From the NCBI GenBank assembly GCA_947577025.1, contig CANPTO010000003.1, positions 1 through 64,000 of the forward strand: DNA of 64,000 nucleotides, in the 5' to 3' direction. Under the pieces are notes generated by a model. The model searched no databases, had not been told where the DNA came from, and saw only the letters and a list, made by a program, of their open reading frames with translations. Shown piece after piece: positions 17,521 to 26,108 of this stretch (the stretch's first letter is position 1; each line of letters opens with the position of its first letter). The translations under genes were made by a program, and so were the position numbers. This DNA comes from an uncultured Clostridiaceae bacterium. Its GTDB lineage: Bacteria; Bacillota; Clostridia; TANB77; CAG-508.

Positions 17521-18702
17521 TTACAATGTTTCATATTTTTGCTTTCTTAATTGTATAATTGATATTGCTATCATAATGCTACTAAATATAAGTAGACTTA
17601 TAACATTTATATAATATCTACTAAAAGTATCATAATAATATAAAGAATATAATCCATCTGTTATCATACTTGCAGGGTTTAATTTATTTATAATTGGCAC
17701 ATTCTTATCTACGATATATTTCATTGTTATTCCCATCATTCCAGATAAAAAACAACCAAACATTGTAACTGCAAGTAATATTCCTGTTTTTACGTTTTCG
17801 TTTGTTTTTAGAGTTGTTGCAACTACTAAGCCAAGTGATAATCCTGCTAAACTTCCTGCTAAAGTTAATAATACTATTAAAGGCAAATTATTTCCATAGT
17901 CTACTTTTAATATAAATATTGTATAGATAAATAACAAACTAATTCCAATTAATTGTGTTATATAACTTGCAAAAACACTAGAAATTATTAGTTTTCCTTT
18001 GCTAATTGGTGCTACTGCTGTTCTTTTTCCTACATTTCCCATATTGGCTAAACTATTATTTATCGCTGTCATTGCTAATATTCCACCATATAGGCATGTC
18101 ATAGCTATTAATGTGTAAAATTCTATCATAGTATAACTTAAATTTGCATTTGATATATTTTTTAATTTCACATCATCTTTCATTGCTATTTCTAATGCTT
18201 CTTTATATATTTTTTCGTAGTCAATTTGCGTTTTTCCTTGCATATGTGCTTCTACTATTTTACCATTTGCTAAATCTTCTACTACTTTACTTGTTTGGTT
18301 TATTTCTTCTGTAACATATTTTAATATAGTTGCATTTATTCCATTTGATTTTATTACTATTTTAGGCGTATTTTCTTCTAGTTTTAAATATCCTGTTATT
18401 TCGTCATTTTCTAATAGTTCTTTTGCCTTGGTTTCTTCTACATATTTTAAAGAAAATAGTCTATCTTCATTTTCTTCGTCACTTAAAGTTTCAAAAGATT
18501 GTTTTAATATTTCGTTATTTTTAAATTCTTCACTTTCTACTATTGCTATATCAATAATACTTAATTTTTCACTATTTTCTATATTTGAAAATGCTAAGTT
18601 GAAAAATGTTGCCATTATAATTGGAAATGCAAAGGTCCAAAATATTAGTATTTTGTTTCCAAATAGTGTTTTTAAGGTATACTTAAAATTATGTATAAAC
18701 AT
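17521..18702 (-). CDS. ABC-2 type exporter permease
   Basis: 393 residues: N-terminal TM (KILIFWTFAFPIIMATFFNL), an external domain of about 170 residues, then five to six TMs (GLSLGLVVATTL, GILLAVTMFGCFLSGMMG). It fits the ABC-2 family of drug, bacteriocin or polymer exporters. The start codon overlaps the stop of the ATPase gene by one base, showing translational coupling. Together with the next permease and the ATPase it forms a heteromeric exporter. Substrate unknown. Confidence 0.85.
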   Translation of the reverse strand: MFIHNFKYTLKTLFGNKILIFWTFAFPIIMATFFNLAFSNIENSEKLSIIDIAIVESEEFKNNEILKQSFETLSDEENEDRLFSLKYVEETKAKELLENDEITGYLKLEENTPKIVIKSNGINATILKYVTEEINQTSKVVEDLANGKIVEAHMQGKTQIDYEKIYKEALEIAMKDDVKLKNISNANLSYTMIEFYTLIAMTCLYGGILAMTAINNSLANMGNVGKRTAVAPISKGKLIISSVFASYITQLIGISLLFIYTIFILKVDYGNNLPLIVLLTLAGSLAGLSLGLVVATTLKTNENVKTGILLAVTMFGCFLSGMMGITMKYIVDKNVPIINKLNPASMITDGLYSLYYYDTFSRYYINVISLLIFSSIMIAISIIQLRKQKYETL

Positions 18703-19641
18703 TAATCTCTAAGCTCCTTTCCTGTTAATTCTAAGAATACATCATTTAGCGTTGGTCTTTCTGAATATATTTTATTGTATTTTATTTCTTCTTTTTTCAA
18801 ATGATTTGTTAATTCTCCTAAATTGTTTTCTCCTTGTTTGTATGTAATAATTAAGTTGTTAACATTATATTTAACTTCTTCTACATTTTGTAGATTTCTT
18901 ATTTTATCTATTTGTTCTTCTTTTAAGTTATTAACTTCTACTGTAACTTTCTCTTCTATTCTAGCTTTTTTCTTAAGCTCATCTGCTGTTCCACTTGCAA
19001 GTATTTTTCCTTTATCTAAAATGATAATTCTATCACATAAAATTTCTACTTCTTCCATATAGTGAGTTGTATATACAATAGTAGCTCCAGATTCTCTTAA
19101 TTTCTTTATTCCGTCTAATATATTGTTTCTACTTTGTGGGTCTACTGCTACTGTTGGCTCATCTAAGAAAATTAATTTTGGTTTATGTGCAATTCCACAA
19201 GCTATGTTTAGTCTTCTTAATAAGCCTCCTGATAGTTGTTTTGGATAAAACTTTTTAAAATCTTCTAAACTTACTAGTTTAATTGCTTCTTCTATGTAGT
19301 TTTTTCTAGTAGTTTTATCTTTTATATAAAGTCCACAAAAATAGTCTATATTTTCATATACTGTTAGTTCATCAAATACTGCTACTTCTTGAAATATTAC
19401 TCCTATATCTCTTTTTATATCATAAGAATTTGGTTTCATTTCTTTTCCAAATATTTGTATACTTCCTTTACTAAATTTTAGTAAAGATAATATACAATTT
19501 ATAGTGGTAGTTTTTCCACTTCCATTAGGTCCGAAGTAAACCTAATATTTCTCCTTCGTGTACTTCAAAAGATATATCATCTACTGCTTTAAAAGTTTTG
19601 TATTCTTTGGTTAAATTTTTGACTTCTATTACATTGTTCAT
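18702..19641 (-). CDS. ABC exporter ATP-binding protein, frame broken at a CGG codon inside Walker A
   Basis: 312 residues when joined. From the ATG at 19641 the frame reads to EGEILGLL and then hits CGG at 19531-19533; removing one base gives GLLGPNGSGKTTT, the Walker A motif. Downstream: Q-loop (IGVIFQEVAVFDELT), signature LSGGLLRRLNIA, Walker B LIFLDEPTVAVDP and H-loop TTHYMEE, plus a DrrA-type C-terminal domain. Without recoding or correction the product would be a short peptide. The gene sits directly upstream of two ABC-2 permeases and downstream of a TetR gene. Confidence 0.85.
19531..19533 (-). other. CGG +1 frameshift site within Walker A of the ABC ATPase
   Basis: CTT[C]GGA, where GGA is the first glycine of GPNGSGK. 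Confidence 0.85.
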
Positions 19642-19750
19642 TTTATAAAATCTTCCTTTCTATTATTGTTGAGATTATGGCATATATAATCCAGTTCCAT
19701 ATATTAATAATTACCATTCAAAAAATTGCTAAATAACAATTTGTAGAGTA

Positions 19751-19871
19751 ACCTTATGTGTTTATATATATTAAAATCAAAATTGAAGCCCGACAGCCCG
19801 CAGATCGCGGGGGAATACCCGTGAGCTTGGAGGGTTCGATTTTTATTTTAATATATATAAATGCATAAGGT
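19751..19871. repeat. 121-bp palindromic element with a GC-rich structured core
   Basis: Arms of about 40 bp are near-perfect inverted repeats (left ACCTTATGTGTTTATATATA, right ending TATATATAAATGCATAAGGT). The core is far more GC-rich than its surroundings and holds its own stems, for example CCCGC AGATC GCGGG. It could be a non-autonomous mobile element or a structured RNA. I do not recognise a known family. Confidence 0.65.
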
Positions 19872-19892
19872 GGCTAATTTTAAAGCTATTTC

Positions 19893-19917
19893 TTCGAAGA
19901 GCGGACGATTGCTAATC
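19893..19917. repeat. short palindromic repeat, copy 1
   Basis: GGACGATTGCTAATCGCCCC is shared with 39293-39313. GGCGATT-AGC-AATCG can form a small hairpin. Confidence 0.65.
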
Positions 19918-19941
19918 GCCCCTACATCAAAATTATTATTT

Positions 19942-20502
19942 CTACGAGTTTTTATATCCTATTATTAATTTTTTTACAGTTTCTGTTAGTAATTCTTCTA
20001 TTTCTACATCTGAAAATTTTACTGTATTTGTGGCAACTAAACATGCTATTCCATGTGTAAATATCCATACTTTAACATGGAATTTCTTTTGTTCTTCAAA
20101 AGAAAGCCCTGTTAATATTTGGCCTTTCTCTATTACATCATCTCCTACATTATCTGCCATTATAAAATTTTCTGCATTAAGGTTTGTTTTTTGCATAAAT
20201 ATAATTTTAAAAAATTCTGGGTAATCTTTTGCAAATTTAATATATGATAACCCCATTTTTTTATATGCCTGTTCTTCATTTGCACCACTTAGCATGTATT
20301 CTTTATATTTTGCACATATCTTTTCATATACTACTTTTTTTAGTTCTTCCATATCTTTAAAGTGCTTAAAAATCGGATGAACAGAAGCATTTAACTCTTT
20401 TGCAATTCTACGAGCATTTAGTCCATCGAAGCCTTCATTTCGCACTATATTATATGCAATGTTAAGCACTTGCTCTTTTTCAAATATAGTTCTTGGTGGC
20501 AA
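19942..20502 (-). CDS. TetR-family transcriptional regulator
   Basis: 186 residues with an N-terminal helix-turn-helix (GFDGLNARRIAKELNASVHPIFKHFKDMEEL split over about 24-52) and a C-terminal ligand domain (VWIFTHGIACLVATNTVKF) of the WHG type. It lies upstream of, and in the same direction as, the ABC exporter genes after a 300-bp gap. It likely represses that exporter and itself, responding to an exported compound. A palindrome in its upstream region is a candidate operator. Confidence 0.85.
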   Translation of the reverse strand: MPPRTIFEKEQVLNIAYNIVRNEGFDGLNARRIAKELNASVHPIFKHFKDMEELKKVVYEKICAKYKEYMLSGANEEQAYKKMGLSYIKFAKDYPEFFKIIFMQKTNLNAENFIMADNVGDDVIEKGQILTGLSFEEQKKFHVKVWIFTHGIACLVATNTVKFSDVEIEELLTETVKKLIIGYKNS

Positions 20503-20529
20503 TTTGTATCATCTCCTTTTTAAAATAAC

Positions 20530-20555
20530 ATACGTTACCTAACTTTTGTTAGTAT
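20530..20555. promoter_or_regulatory. candidate TetR operator
   Basis: CTAAC-TTTT-GTTAG palindrome at about 20538-20551 within AACATACGTTACCTAAC, 30-50 bp upstream of the regulator gene. Confidence 0.5.
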
Positions 20556-20656
20556 ATCATTTTGTTTGTGGTTTGTATATAGTTTTTGGGAAATTTGTTG
20601 GTTAAATATGTACATAAAGAATTATTTAGAGCTTTATAACAAAAATTTAAATAATT

Positions 20657-20722
20657 AAAAATAAAGTAAGTTTAAGATATCAAGAGCTGTTGCTCAAGTT
20701 TTTCTTAAACTTACTTTATTTT
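20657..20722 (-). terminator. long terminator hairpin after membrane-protein copy 2
   Basis: AAATAAAGTAAGTTTAAG pairs with CTTAAACTTACTTTATTT, with an inner TCAAGAGCTGTTGCTCAAG hairpin. Confidence 0.75.
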
Positions 20723-20728
20723 AGTCAT

Positions 20729-21301
20729 TTACTTTTTTATCTTATTAATAAGTGTTTTAACATCTGAAAATACGTCAAGAAGTACTTTTAGTAAAAGGAA
20801 TATTGCTATACTAATGTAAAATGAGAGAAAACTAATCGTAATTTTATCAGCATCTTTACATTGCTTTCTATATGTCTCAAAGTTTTCTAGTTCTGTACTA
20901 TACTCTTCTTTTAAAATTTTAAAATCCTTTGACAATGTAATTATTGCATAGTATTTGTTTTCTCTTTTTAAAGGTTCTTTTATTTCATAATATAAAATAA
21001 TATTTTCATCTTTGCCATATATCTTATAACTTATACTTTCTTGATTAATATACCCTTCATCTTCTTCAAGAATTGGACTTGAAATTTTAAAAGTGTTTTC
21101 TCCATAAATACACTCTTTACATATTTCTTTTAGCAATTCCACATTTTGCTTTTCACTTTCGTAATCACTTTGAATAGTTACTTCATCTCTTTCGAATATA
21201 CTATTACAAATTTGATGTGCAATTACATATATAATACATATTGTAATTACTGCTAATACTACTCTAACTAATTTTGGTATTTTCCGCTTTTCTTCTTTCA
21301 T
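20729..21301 (-). CDS. two-TM membrane protein, copy 2 of a duplicated family
   Basis: 190 residues, paralogous over its length to the product of 9855-10430: MKEEKRKIPKLVRVVLAV, the EDEGYINQESISYKIYG segment, LKRENKYYAIITLSKDFKIL, and a C-terminal TM. Shared too are the ribosome-binding region and about 60 bp upstream (CCTTAAAATAA..ATTTTACT). This is an intragenomic duplication of a complete gene with its promoter region. The role is unknown; topology suggests an external domain of about 120 residues between two TMs. Confidence 0.7.
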   Translation of the reverse strand: MKEEKRKIPKLVRVVLAVITICIIYVIAHQICNSIFERDEVTIQSDYESEKQNVELLKEICKECIYGENTFKISSPILEEDEGYINQESISYKIYGKDENIILYYEIKEPLKRENKYYAIITLSKDFKILKEEYSTELENFETYRKQCKDADKITISFLSFYISIAIFLLLKVLLDVFSDVKTLINKIKK

Positions 21302-21463
21302 TTTTTCTTCCTCCTTAAAATAATAATTTTACTGTAGTTGCTAATATATGTGTAAAATAGGAAATTATAAATATTTAAAACATTTGTATTTTATCATACT
21401 ATTATGTTGAATGCAACTGTTTTCTACTTTTAAAATATATAGTTATATTTAGTTTATATATAT

Positions 21464-21967
21464 TTACTTCTTATATTCCAAGCATTTTTCTTCTAACAAT
21501 TTAAAATTACAACATCTATCTTTTATGTTGGCTGGTAATCTTCCATTATTATATAATTGATATAATTTAAATGATTTATTTTTTAATTGCTTATAATGTT
21601 CATTTAACCATTGTAATTGTTGTTTTAATAATTGTTGATATTTTTGTTCTGGTATAGATATATTTGTTTTGTTTAAATCTACTAAATAATAATTTTGTTC
21701 TTTTACAGGAATCATATTATTAAAATTAACTGCTCCTAGTTCTCCTCCTTTTATTTTTAAGAAATCAATTTTGTTTTTCATTTTTATGTGTTTTTCTTTT
21801 GGACTAGCTAATGGAGCAAAATACTCACAGTTTTCTATTTTGAATAATATTCCTATAAATGGCCTTAATTCTTTTTCGTGCTTATTGTACGCTACTTTAT
21901 TTTCATATTTTCTCAGGTAATCACAATAATCTGTATTAACCCTTACAATTCTTAAATTTATAATCAT
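21464..21967 (-). CDS. type III toxin, ToxN/AbiQ-like endoribonuclease
   Basis: 167 residues matching ToxN/AbiQ: LRPFIGILFKIENCEYFAPL, ASPKEKH, GAVNFNNMIPVKEQNYYLVD. These are sequence-specific endoribonucleases kept inactive by RNA pseudoknots and often provide phage defence by abortive infection. The start has AAAGGAGGA 5 nt upstream. The upstream region holds exactly the expected antitoxin layout: promoter, tandem 35-36-nt repeats and a terminator before the toxin start. The locus looks complete and functional. Confidence 0.88.
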   Translation of the reverse strand: MIINLRIVRVNTDYCDYLRKYENKVAYNKHEKELRPFIGILFKIENCEYFAPLASPKEKHIKMKNKIDFLKIKGGELGAVNFNNMIPVKEQNYYLVDLNKTNISIPEQKYQQLLKQQLQWLNEHYKQLKNKSFKLYQLYNNGRLPANIKDRCCNFKLLEEKCLEYKK

Positions 21968-22017
21968 TAAAATTCCTCCTTTATATGTATATTTATAAAT
22001 AATTAAATAAAACGCAA

Positions 22018-22052
22018 AAAGATTAGGAAAGTTTTAAAGCCCCCTAATCTTT
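22018..22052 (-). terminator. attenuating terminator between ToxI RNA and toxN
   Basis: AAAGATTAGG / CCTAATCTTT stem followed by T5 on the minus strand. In ToxIN loci such a terminator limits toxin expression relative to antitoxin RNA. Confidence 0.8.
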
Positions 22053-22063
22053 CTTTTTTTTAC

Positions 22064-22168
22064 TCCAATTTATGGCTGGATTCACCGCTTTTTTTAATTC
22101 CAATTTATTGGCTGGATTCACCGCTTTTTTAAGTTCCAATTTATGGCTGGATTCACCATCTTTTTTAT
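22064..22168 (-). ncRNA. ToxI antitoxin RNA: three tandem repeats of about 35 nt
   Basis: Three near-identical units at 22064-22098, 22099-22134 and 22135-22168 share GGTGAATCCAGCCATAAATT on the minus strand, with AAAAAAGCG linkers. Type III antitoxins are such repeats, each folding into a pseudoknot that binds one toxin. Position directly upstream of the ToxN-like gene makes the assignment strong. Confidence 0.85.
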
Positions 22169-22220
22169 GCTACTTGGTAGCAGTTTTAGAAATAACTATG
22201 TTGCTATTTCTAGTATATTT

Positions 22221-22250
22221 ATTATAATCTCTTTTTATTCATTATGTCAA
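22221..22250 (-). promoter_or_regulatory. promoter of the ToxI repeats
   Basis: TTGACA (22245-22250) and TATAAT (22221-22226), 18-bp spacer. It overlaps the end of the feoB region. Confidence 0.7.
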
Positions 22251-22259
22251 TACATTTTT

Positions 22260-24233
22260 CTAATTTTTATTGCAACTCCTACAATAAATGCACTCTTCAC
22301 ATTCATTTTTATTTTTCTTATTCAAAGCTCTTATTATCAATATCACTAAACCTACAATTACTCCTATAAAACCTATATCTACCATATTAAATATTCCCTT
22401 TTCTATTCTACTTCCTATTTGATATATAAATGTTGCGAGTACCCATGCTAAGCTTGTTTGGAAGGCTATGGCTTTTAGTAGTTTTTTGGTGCTTCCTAGT
22501 TCTCTTTTCATTGCTCCTATTGCTCCAAAGCATGGTGCTGAAAATAGGTTAAATACCATGAATGCATAGGCTGATGATGCTGTGAAGAAACCAAATGCTC
22601 CTTCTTTTACAAATATTTCGGCTCCTTCGCTTGCATCTTCTGCTAAGCCATTTATTACTGACATTGAGGATACTACTTGTTCTTTTGCAACTAGTCCTTG
22701 CAACGCTGATACTGCCGCCTCCCAACTGTTCTCTCCAAGCATTGGCTTAAATACCCATGAAATTTTATTTCCTATACTTGCTAATATACTTTCTTCTACA
22801 TCTACCCCATATTCCATTTTAAATGAGAATGAAAGTAAAAACCAAATTATAATTGAACATAGTAAAATAATTGTTCCTGCTCTTTTTATAAATGCCATTA
22901 CTTTGTCGAATACATCTTTTAATATGTATTTTGCACTTGGCAGTTTGTATTCTGGTAGTTCTGAAATATATGTACTTGATGTATGTTTGAATACAAATTT
23001 TTTCATAATTAATGCACTTATAATTATTACTGCTATTGCAAAAAAGTATAATGAACTTGAAACTATACCTGATGAGTTTGGAAAGAAGTACCCTGCAAAT
23101 AGTGCTATTATTGGCAGTTTAGCACTACATGGAATAAATGGGGTAAGTATTGCTGTCATTTTTCTTTCGTCTTCATTTTCTATAATTCTTGTTCCCATTA
23201 TTCCTGGAACAGAGCAACCTGAACCGACTATAAATGGTATTAGGCTTTTTCCACTTAAACCTAATTTTCTAAATACTTTGTCTAATAGTAGTGATATTCT
23301 TGACATATAACCTGTGGTTTCCAACAAGGCTATACATAAGAATAATATTATAAGCTGTGGTACAAAGCCTAGTACTGCTCCTACTCCTGATATAATTCCA
23401 TCTACAACTAAACTATTTAGCCATTCAGATAGTCCTATGTTTTCCATTAAGCTTCCTACCCATTCTCCAAAACTTCCTACTGCGTCTCCTACTAGGTCGA
23501 CTGTAAAGTTTCCAACTATTCCTACTGATAGATAATATATTAAGAACATAATTATTATAAATATAGGGAATGCAAGCCATCTATTTAAAAAGATTTTATC
23601 TAATCTATCTGATATTGCTTCAGGTCTTTTTTTCTTTTTTATACAAGTTTCTACTACTCTACTTATAAATGAATACTTTTGATTTACGATTTCTTCATAT
23701 TTTTCAATATCATAATCTTTACTTAGGTATTCAGGAATAACTTTATTTTCCTTCCTTTTTATTGGTTTATCTATTTCTTTTATAAGCTCTTCTATTCCTG
23801 TTTCCTTTAAGGCTGATATTTTAATTACTTTTGTTCCTAGCATTTCTTCCATTTTCTTTTCATCTATGCTTAACCCTTTTTCTTCTAGTTTGTCTGCCAT
23901 ATTTAGCGCAACTATTACTTTACAGTTTGATTCTAATAATTGGGTTGTTAAAAATAAACTTCTTTCTAAACATGTTGCATCTACTATGTTTATTATTACA
24001 TCTGGGTTTTCATTAAACACAAAGTTTCTTGAAACTTCTTCTTCAGCAGAGTATGGGCTTAAAGAATATATTCCTGGTAAGTCTGTTATTTCATGTTTTG
24101 TGCCTTTTATTGTTCCAAGCTTTTTTTCAATTGTAACTCCTGGCCAATTTCCTATTTTTGCGTTCATACCAGTTAAACAGTTAAATAATGTTGTTTTACC
24201 ACTGTTTTGATTTCCAACTAGTCCAACTTTCAT
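22260..24233 (-). CDS. feoB: ferrous iron transporter FeoB
   Basis: 657 residues. The N-terminal G domain has G1 GNQNSGKTTLFN (about 7-18), G3 DLPGIYSL and G4 NMAD. A GDI-like linker is followed by a membrane core of about eight helices, including two gate motifs (GSGCSVPGIMG and SAPCFGAIGAM). The C-terminus is Cys-rich (CEECIYCRSCNKN), as in many Clostridia. FeoB imports Fe2+ under anaerobic conditions. It begins directly after feoA, forming the two-gene feoAB operon. Confidence 0.95.
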   Translation of the reverse strand: MKVGLVGNQNSGKTTLFNCLTGMNAKIGNWPGVTIEKKLGTIKGTKHEITDLPGIYSLSPYSAEEEVSRNFVFNENPDVIINIVDATCLERSLFLTTQLLESNCKVIVALNMADKLEEKGLSIDEKKMEEMLGTKVIKISALKETGIEELIKEIDKPIKRKENKVIPEYLSKDYDIEKYEEIVNQKYSFISRVVETCIKKKKRPEAISDRLDKIFLNRWLAFPIFIIIMFLIYYLSVGIVGNFTVDLVGDAVGSFGEWVGSLMENIGLSEWLNSLVVDGIISGVGAVLGFVPQLIILFLCIALLETTGYMSRISLLLDKVFRKLGLSGKSLIPFIVGSGCSVPGIMGTRIIENEDERKMTAILTPFIPCSAKLPIIALFAGYFFPNSSGIVSSSLYFFAIAVIIISALIMKKFVFKHTSSTYISELPEYKLPSAKYILKDVFDKVMAFIKRAGTIILLCSIIIWFLLSFSFKMEYGVDVEESILASIGNKISWVFKPMLGENSWEAAVSALQGLVAKEQVVSSMSVINGLAEDASEGAEIFVKEGAFGFFTASSAYAFMVFNLFSAPCFGAIGAMKRELGSTKKLLKAIAFQTSLAWVLATFIYQIGSRIEKGIFNMVDIGFIGVIVGLVILIIRALNKKNKNECEECIYCRSCNKN

Positions 24234-24485
24234 TTATTTTATTACCTCCACTTCTATTTGTTTTAAATCTGATTTCCTTATTGCAAGTTCATAGCCTCTT
24301 AGTAGAATATCAATTGGGTCGCCCATAGGTGCTATTTTCTTTATTGTTACATTTGTTCCTTTGGTTAGCCCCATATCTAGCAAATGCCTTTTTACATCCT
24401 TATTTACAATATTTATGCTTTTTACTACTGCTGTTTGTCCAATTTTTAGTTCTGATAAGCTACAATTTTCACCTATTGTTTTCAT
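24234..24485 (-). CDS. feoA: ferrous iron transport accessory protein FeoA
   Basis: 83-residue SH3-like FeoA: LSELKIGQTAVVKSINI, KRHLLDMGLTKGTNVTIKK, APMGDPIDILLRGYELAIRK. It modulates FeoB from the cytoplasm. The stop is adjacent to the FeoB start, a normal operon arrangement. Confidence 0.95.
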   Translation of the reverse strand: MKTIGENCSLSELKIGQTAVVKSINIVNKDVKRHLLDMGLTKGTNVTIKKIAPMGDPIDILLRGYELAIRKSDLKQIEVEVIK

Positions 24486-24572
24486 TTGTTACCTCCTAGG
24501 GCTTAATTTATTTTTATATTAATTATATTATTAAATATAGTGGGAAAATATGAATAAAATTGGAAATGTAAA

Positions 24573-24613
24573 GCAAGAAGTCAAAGTTGTCATTTGACAA
24601 CCTTGACTTCTTG
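24573..24613 (-). terminator. intrinsic terminator of the SIS-domain gene
   Basis: CAAGAAGTCAAGGTTGTC / GACAACTTTGACTTCTTG, about 18 bp with one mismatch. Confidence 0.85.
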
Positions 24614-24631
24614 TACTTATTTTCTTTAAAT

Positions 24632-25765
24632 TTAAAAGTCACCTTTATAATTGTAAAGCTCTATTGCTTCTTTTGGGAAAGGACTTAAAGGCTTTGAAAT
24701 GTCAATTCCTAATTCTTCTCCAATAGCTGTAATGAGATATGGAAGTTTTGTCATTGCTTCGATATTCCATTGTGATGCCATGAATGCCATCGTTCCAATT
24801 TCAATGTAATGAGCTGATTTTTCCTTACATATTTCATTTAATACTGTCGCAAGTTTTTCATCATAATCATACTTGTATATTTTATGAATATCTCCACTTC
24901 CACTTATTGCCATTCCATGTCTAGTCAAATTAATAACTAAGCCAAAACCTTGATTATCAAGAGAAGTATAACGCCCATGTGAAAAGTTTTTCTTTTCATG
25001 CAAAATAACATTTGCAATGCCTGATTCTATAAATTTGCTTTCTATATCCGCTGCTGTTGGCAATTCATCCCACTCATAAAATACATGTACAATAGGATTT
25101 TCTTTAATTGCCTTTGCAATGTCGGAAATATTTAAATCTGCTACAAACTTTTCACCTTTTACTAATGCTTCTTGATTTTCTTTAATTAACTTACAAGAAG
25201 TCCAATTATCATCAAAAATGATTGCTGGTGCAAGTGTTGATGCCATCGAAATCATACCTTTCTCTTTTCCAGTAGTGTCGTGTTCGTTATAATAAGATAT
25301 GATTTTGACGTCTTCACAGTTTGCATAAACGTCTGATATCGACTGCTTTTCTGCTCCTGTAAGAAGTACAAAAGGGAAGTTCTTCTTTTCACATAATTCA
25401 GCTACATATTTAATGTCTGGCGTTCTTCCAGAATAGGAAATTCCTATTACTAAATTATATACTGGATTATATTGCCCAAAATTAACCTTATCAAATTGTG
25501 TTAATATCCTAACAGCTGTTTGAGGTGTTGCTGCCTCTACATAAGTTGTGTAAAATTCATCTTTAATTGCATGCTTTGCAAATATCGCTGCTGGATAAGA
25601 GCCTCCTGCTCCTACAACCATAATCTTCATTGGTTTAAAATCATTCATTTTGTATAAATCCCACATATACATATTTAACTCTTTTGTTGCATCTGTTTCT
25701 TCTGCTTTCCGAAGTCTTTCTGGCATTAAATTCACTTGCTGTCTACTTACAAATTCTTTTCTCAT
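24632..25765 (-). CDS. double SIS-domain protein
   Basis: 377 residues with two sugar-isomerase domains, related to the isomerase half of GlmS but lacking the amidotransferase domain. First SIS: MKIMVVGAGGSYPAAIFAKHA and LVIGISYSGRTPDIKYVAEL; second SIS: VHVFYEWDELPTAADIESKF. SIS domains bind phosphosugars. The substrate is unknown. It stands alone with a perfect promoter, a short leader hairpin and a terminator. It contains one sense CGG codon (RLRKAEE). Confidence 0.75.
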   Translation of the reverse strand: MRKEFVSRQQVNLMPERLRKAEETDATKELNMYMWDLYKMNDFKPMKIMVVGAGGSYPAAIFAKHAIKDEFYTTYVEAATPQTAVRILTQFDKVNFGQYNPVYNLVIGISYSGRTPDIKYVAELCEKKNFPFVLLTGAEKQSISDVYANCEDVKIISYYNEHDTTGKEKGMISMASTLAPAIIFDDNWTSCKLIKENQEALVKGEKFVADLNISDIAKAIKENPIVHVFYEWDELPTAADIESKFIESGIANVILHEKKNFSHGRYTSLDNQGFGLVINLTRHGMAISGSGDIHKIYKYDYDEKLATVLNEICKEKSAHYIEIGTMAFMASQWNIEAMTKLPYLITAIGEELGIDISKPLSPFPKEAIELYNYKGDF

Positions 25766-25814
25766 TTTTTATCCTCCTACCATTTGTTTTAGAGAAATTA
25801 TACAGTTACAATTT

Positions 25815-25870
25815 TATCGCTATAGTGCGATGTACTTGAATATTATATCATTCATTTATGTAAATGTCAA
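25815..25870 (-). promoter_or_regulatory. promoter and leader hairpin of the SIS-domain gene
   Basis: TTGACA (25865-25870) and TATAAT (25842-25847), spacer 17 bp beginning TTTACATAAA. The transcript then carries ATCGC-ACTATA-GCGAT. Confidence 0.75.
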
Positions 25871-25925
25871 CTAATGCAATGTATTTTATACATTTGAAAT
25901 TTGTTTTATACTTGTGTGTTTTTCT

Positions 25926-25975
25926 CTATCTTTTTTCCGATTAGGAACAGTCCACCACCCAGTCCTAATGTAATC
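25926..25975. repeat. partial GGGGAC-family intergenic repeat
   Basis: TTTTTTCCGATTAGGAACAG resembles one end of the 107-bp elements at 27991 and 41910 but the other end is degraded. Confidence 0.45.
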
Positions 25976-25995
25976 TATAATTTTTCAAAAAACTA

Positions 25996-26024
25996 TTGCA
26001 ATTTTATGTAAAATATCATATAAT
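25996..26024 (+). promoter_or_regulatory. promoter of the 139-residue accessory gene
   Basis: TTGCAA (25996-26001) and TATAAT (26019-26024), 17 bp apart, with TTTATGTAAA in the spacer. The leader then has a CTTGGAGG/CCTCCAAG hairpin (26072-26095). Confidence 0.7.
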
Positions 26025-26108
26025 GCTAATGTTAGATTGTTTAGAAACCGATAGTTCAGCAACTTGGAGGTTTCTATGCCTCCAAGAAAATTTAAGGAGG
26101 TAACAGTT

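Noticed and set aside
19790..19850. Possible tRNA because of a GGGTTCGA T-loop-like motif
   Set aside because: The stems do not form a cloverleaf; the motif is part of the palindromic element.
22170..22215. Sequence resembling part of a Cas9 tracrRNA (TAGAAATAGCAA)
   Set aside because: No repeat array or cas genes; it is simply part of the ToxI leader.
22581..23310. 242-codon plus-strand frame opposite feoB
   Set aside because: Antisense shadow; no ribosome binding site and no known family.
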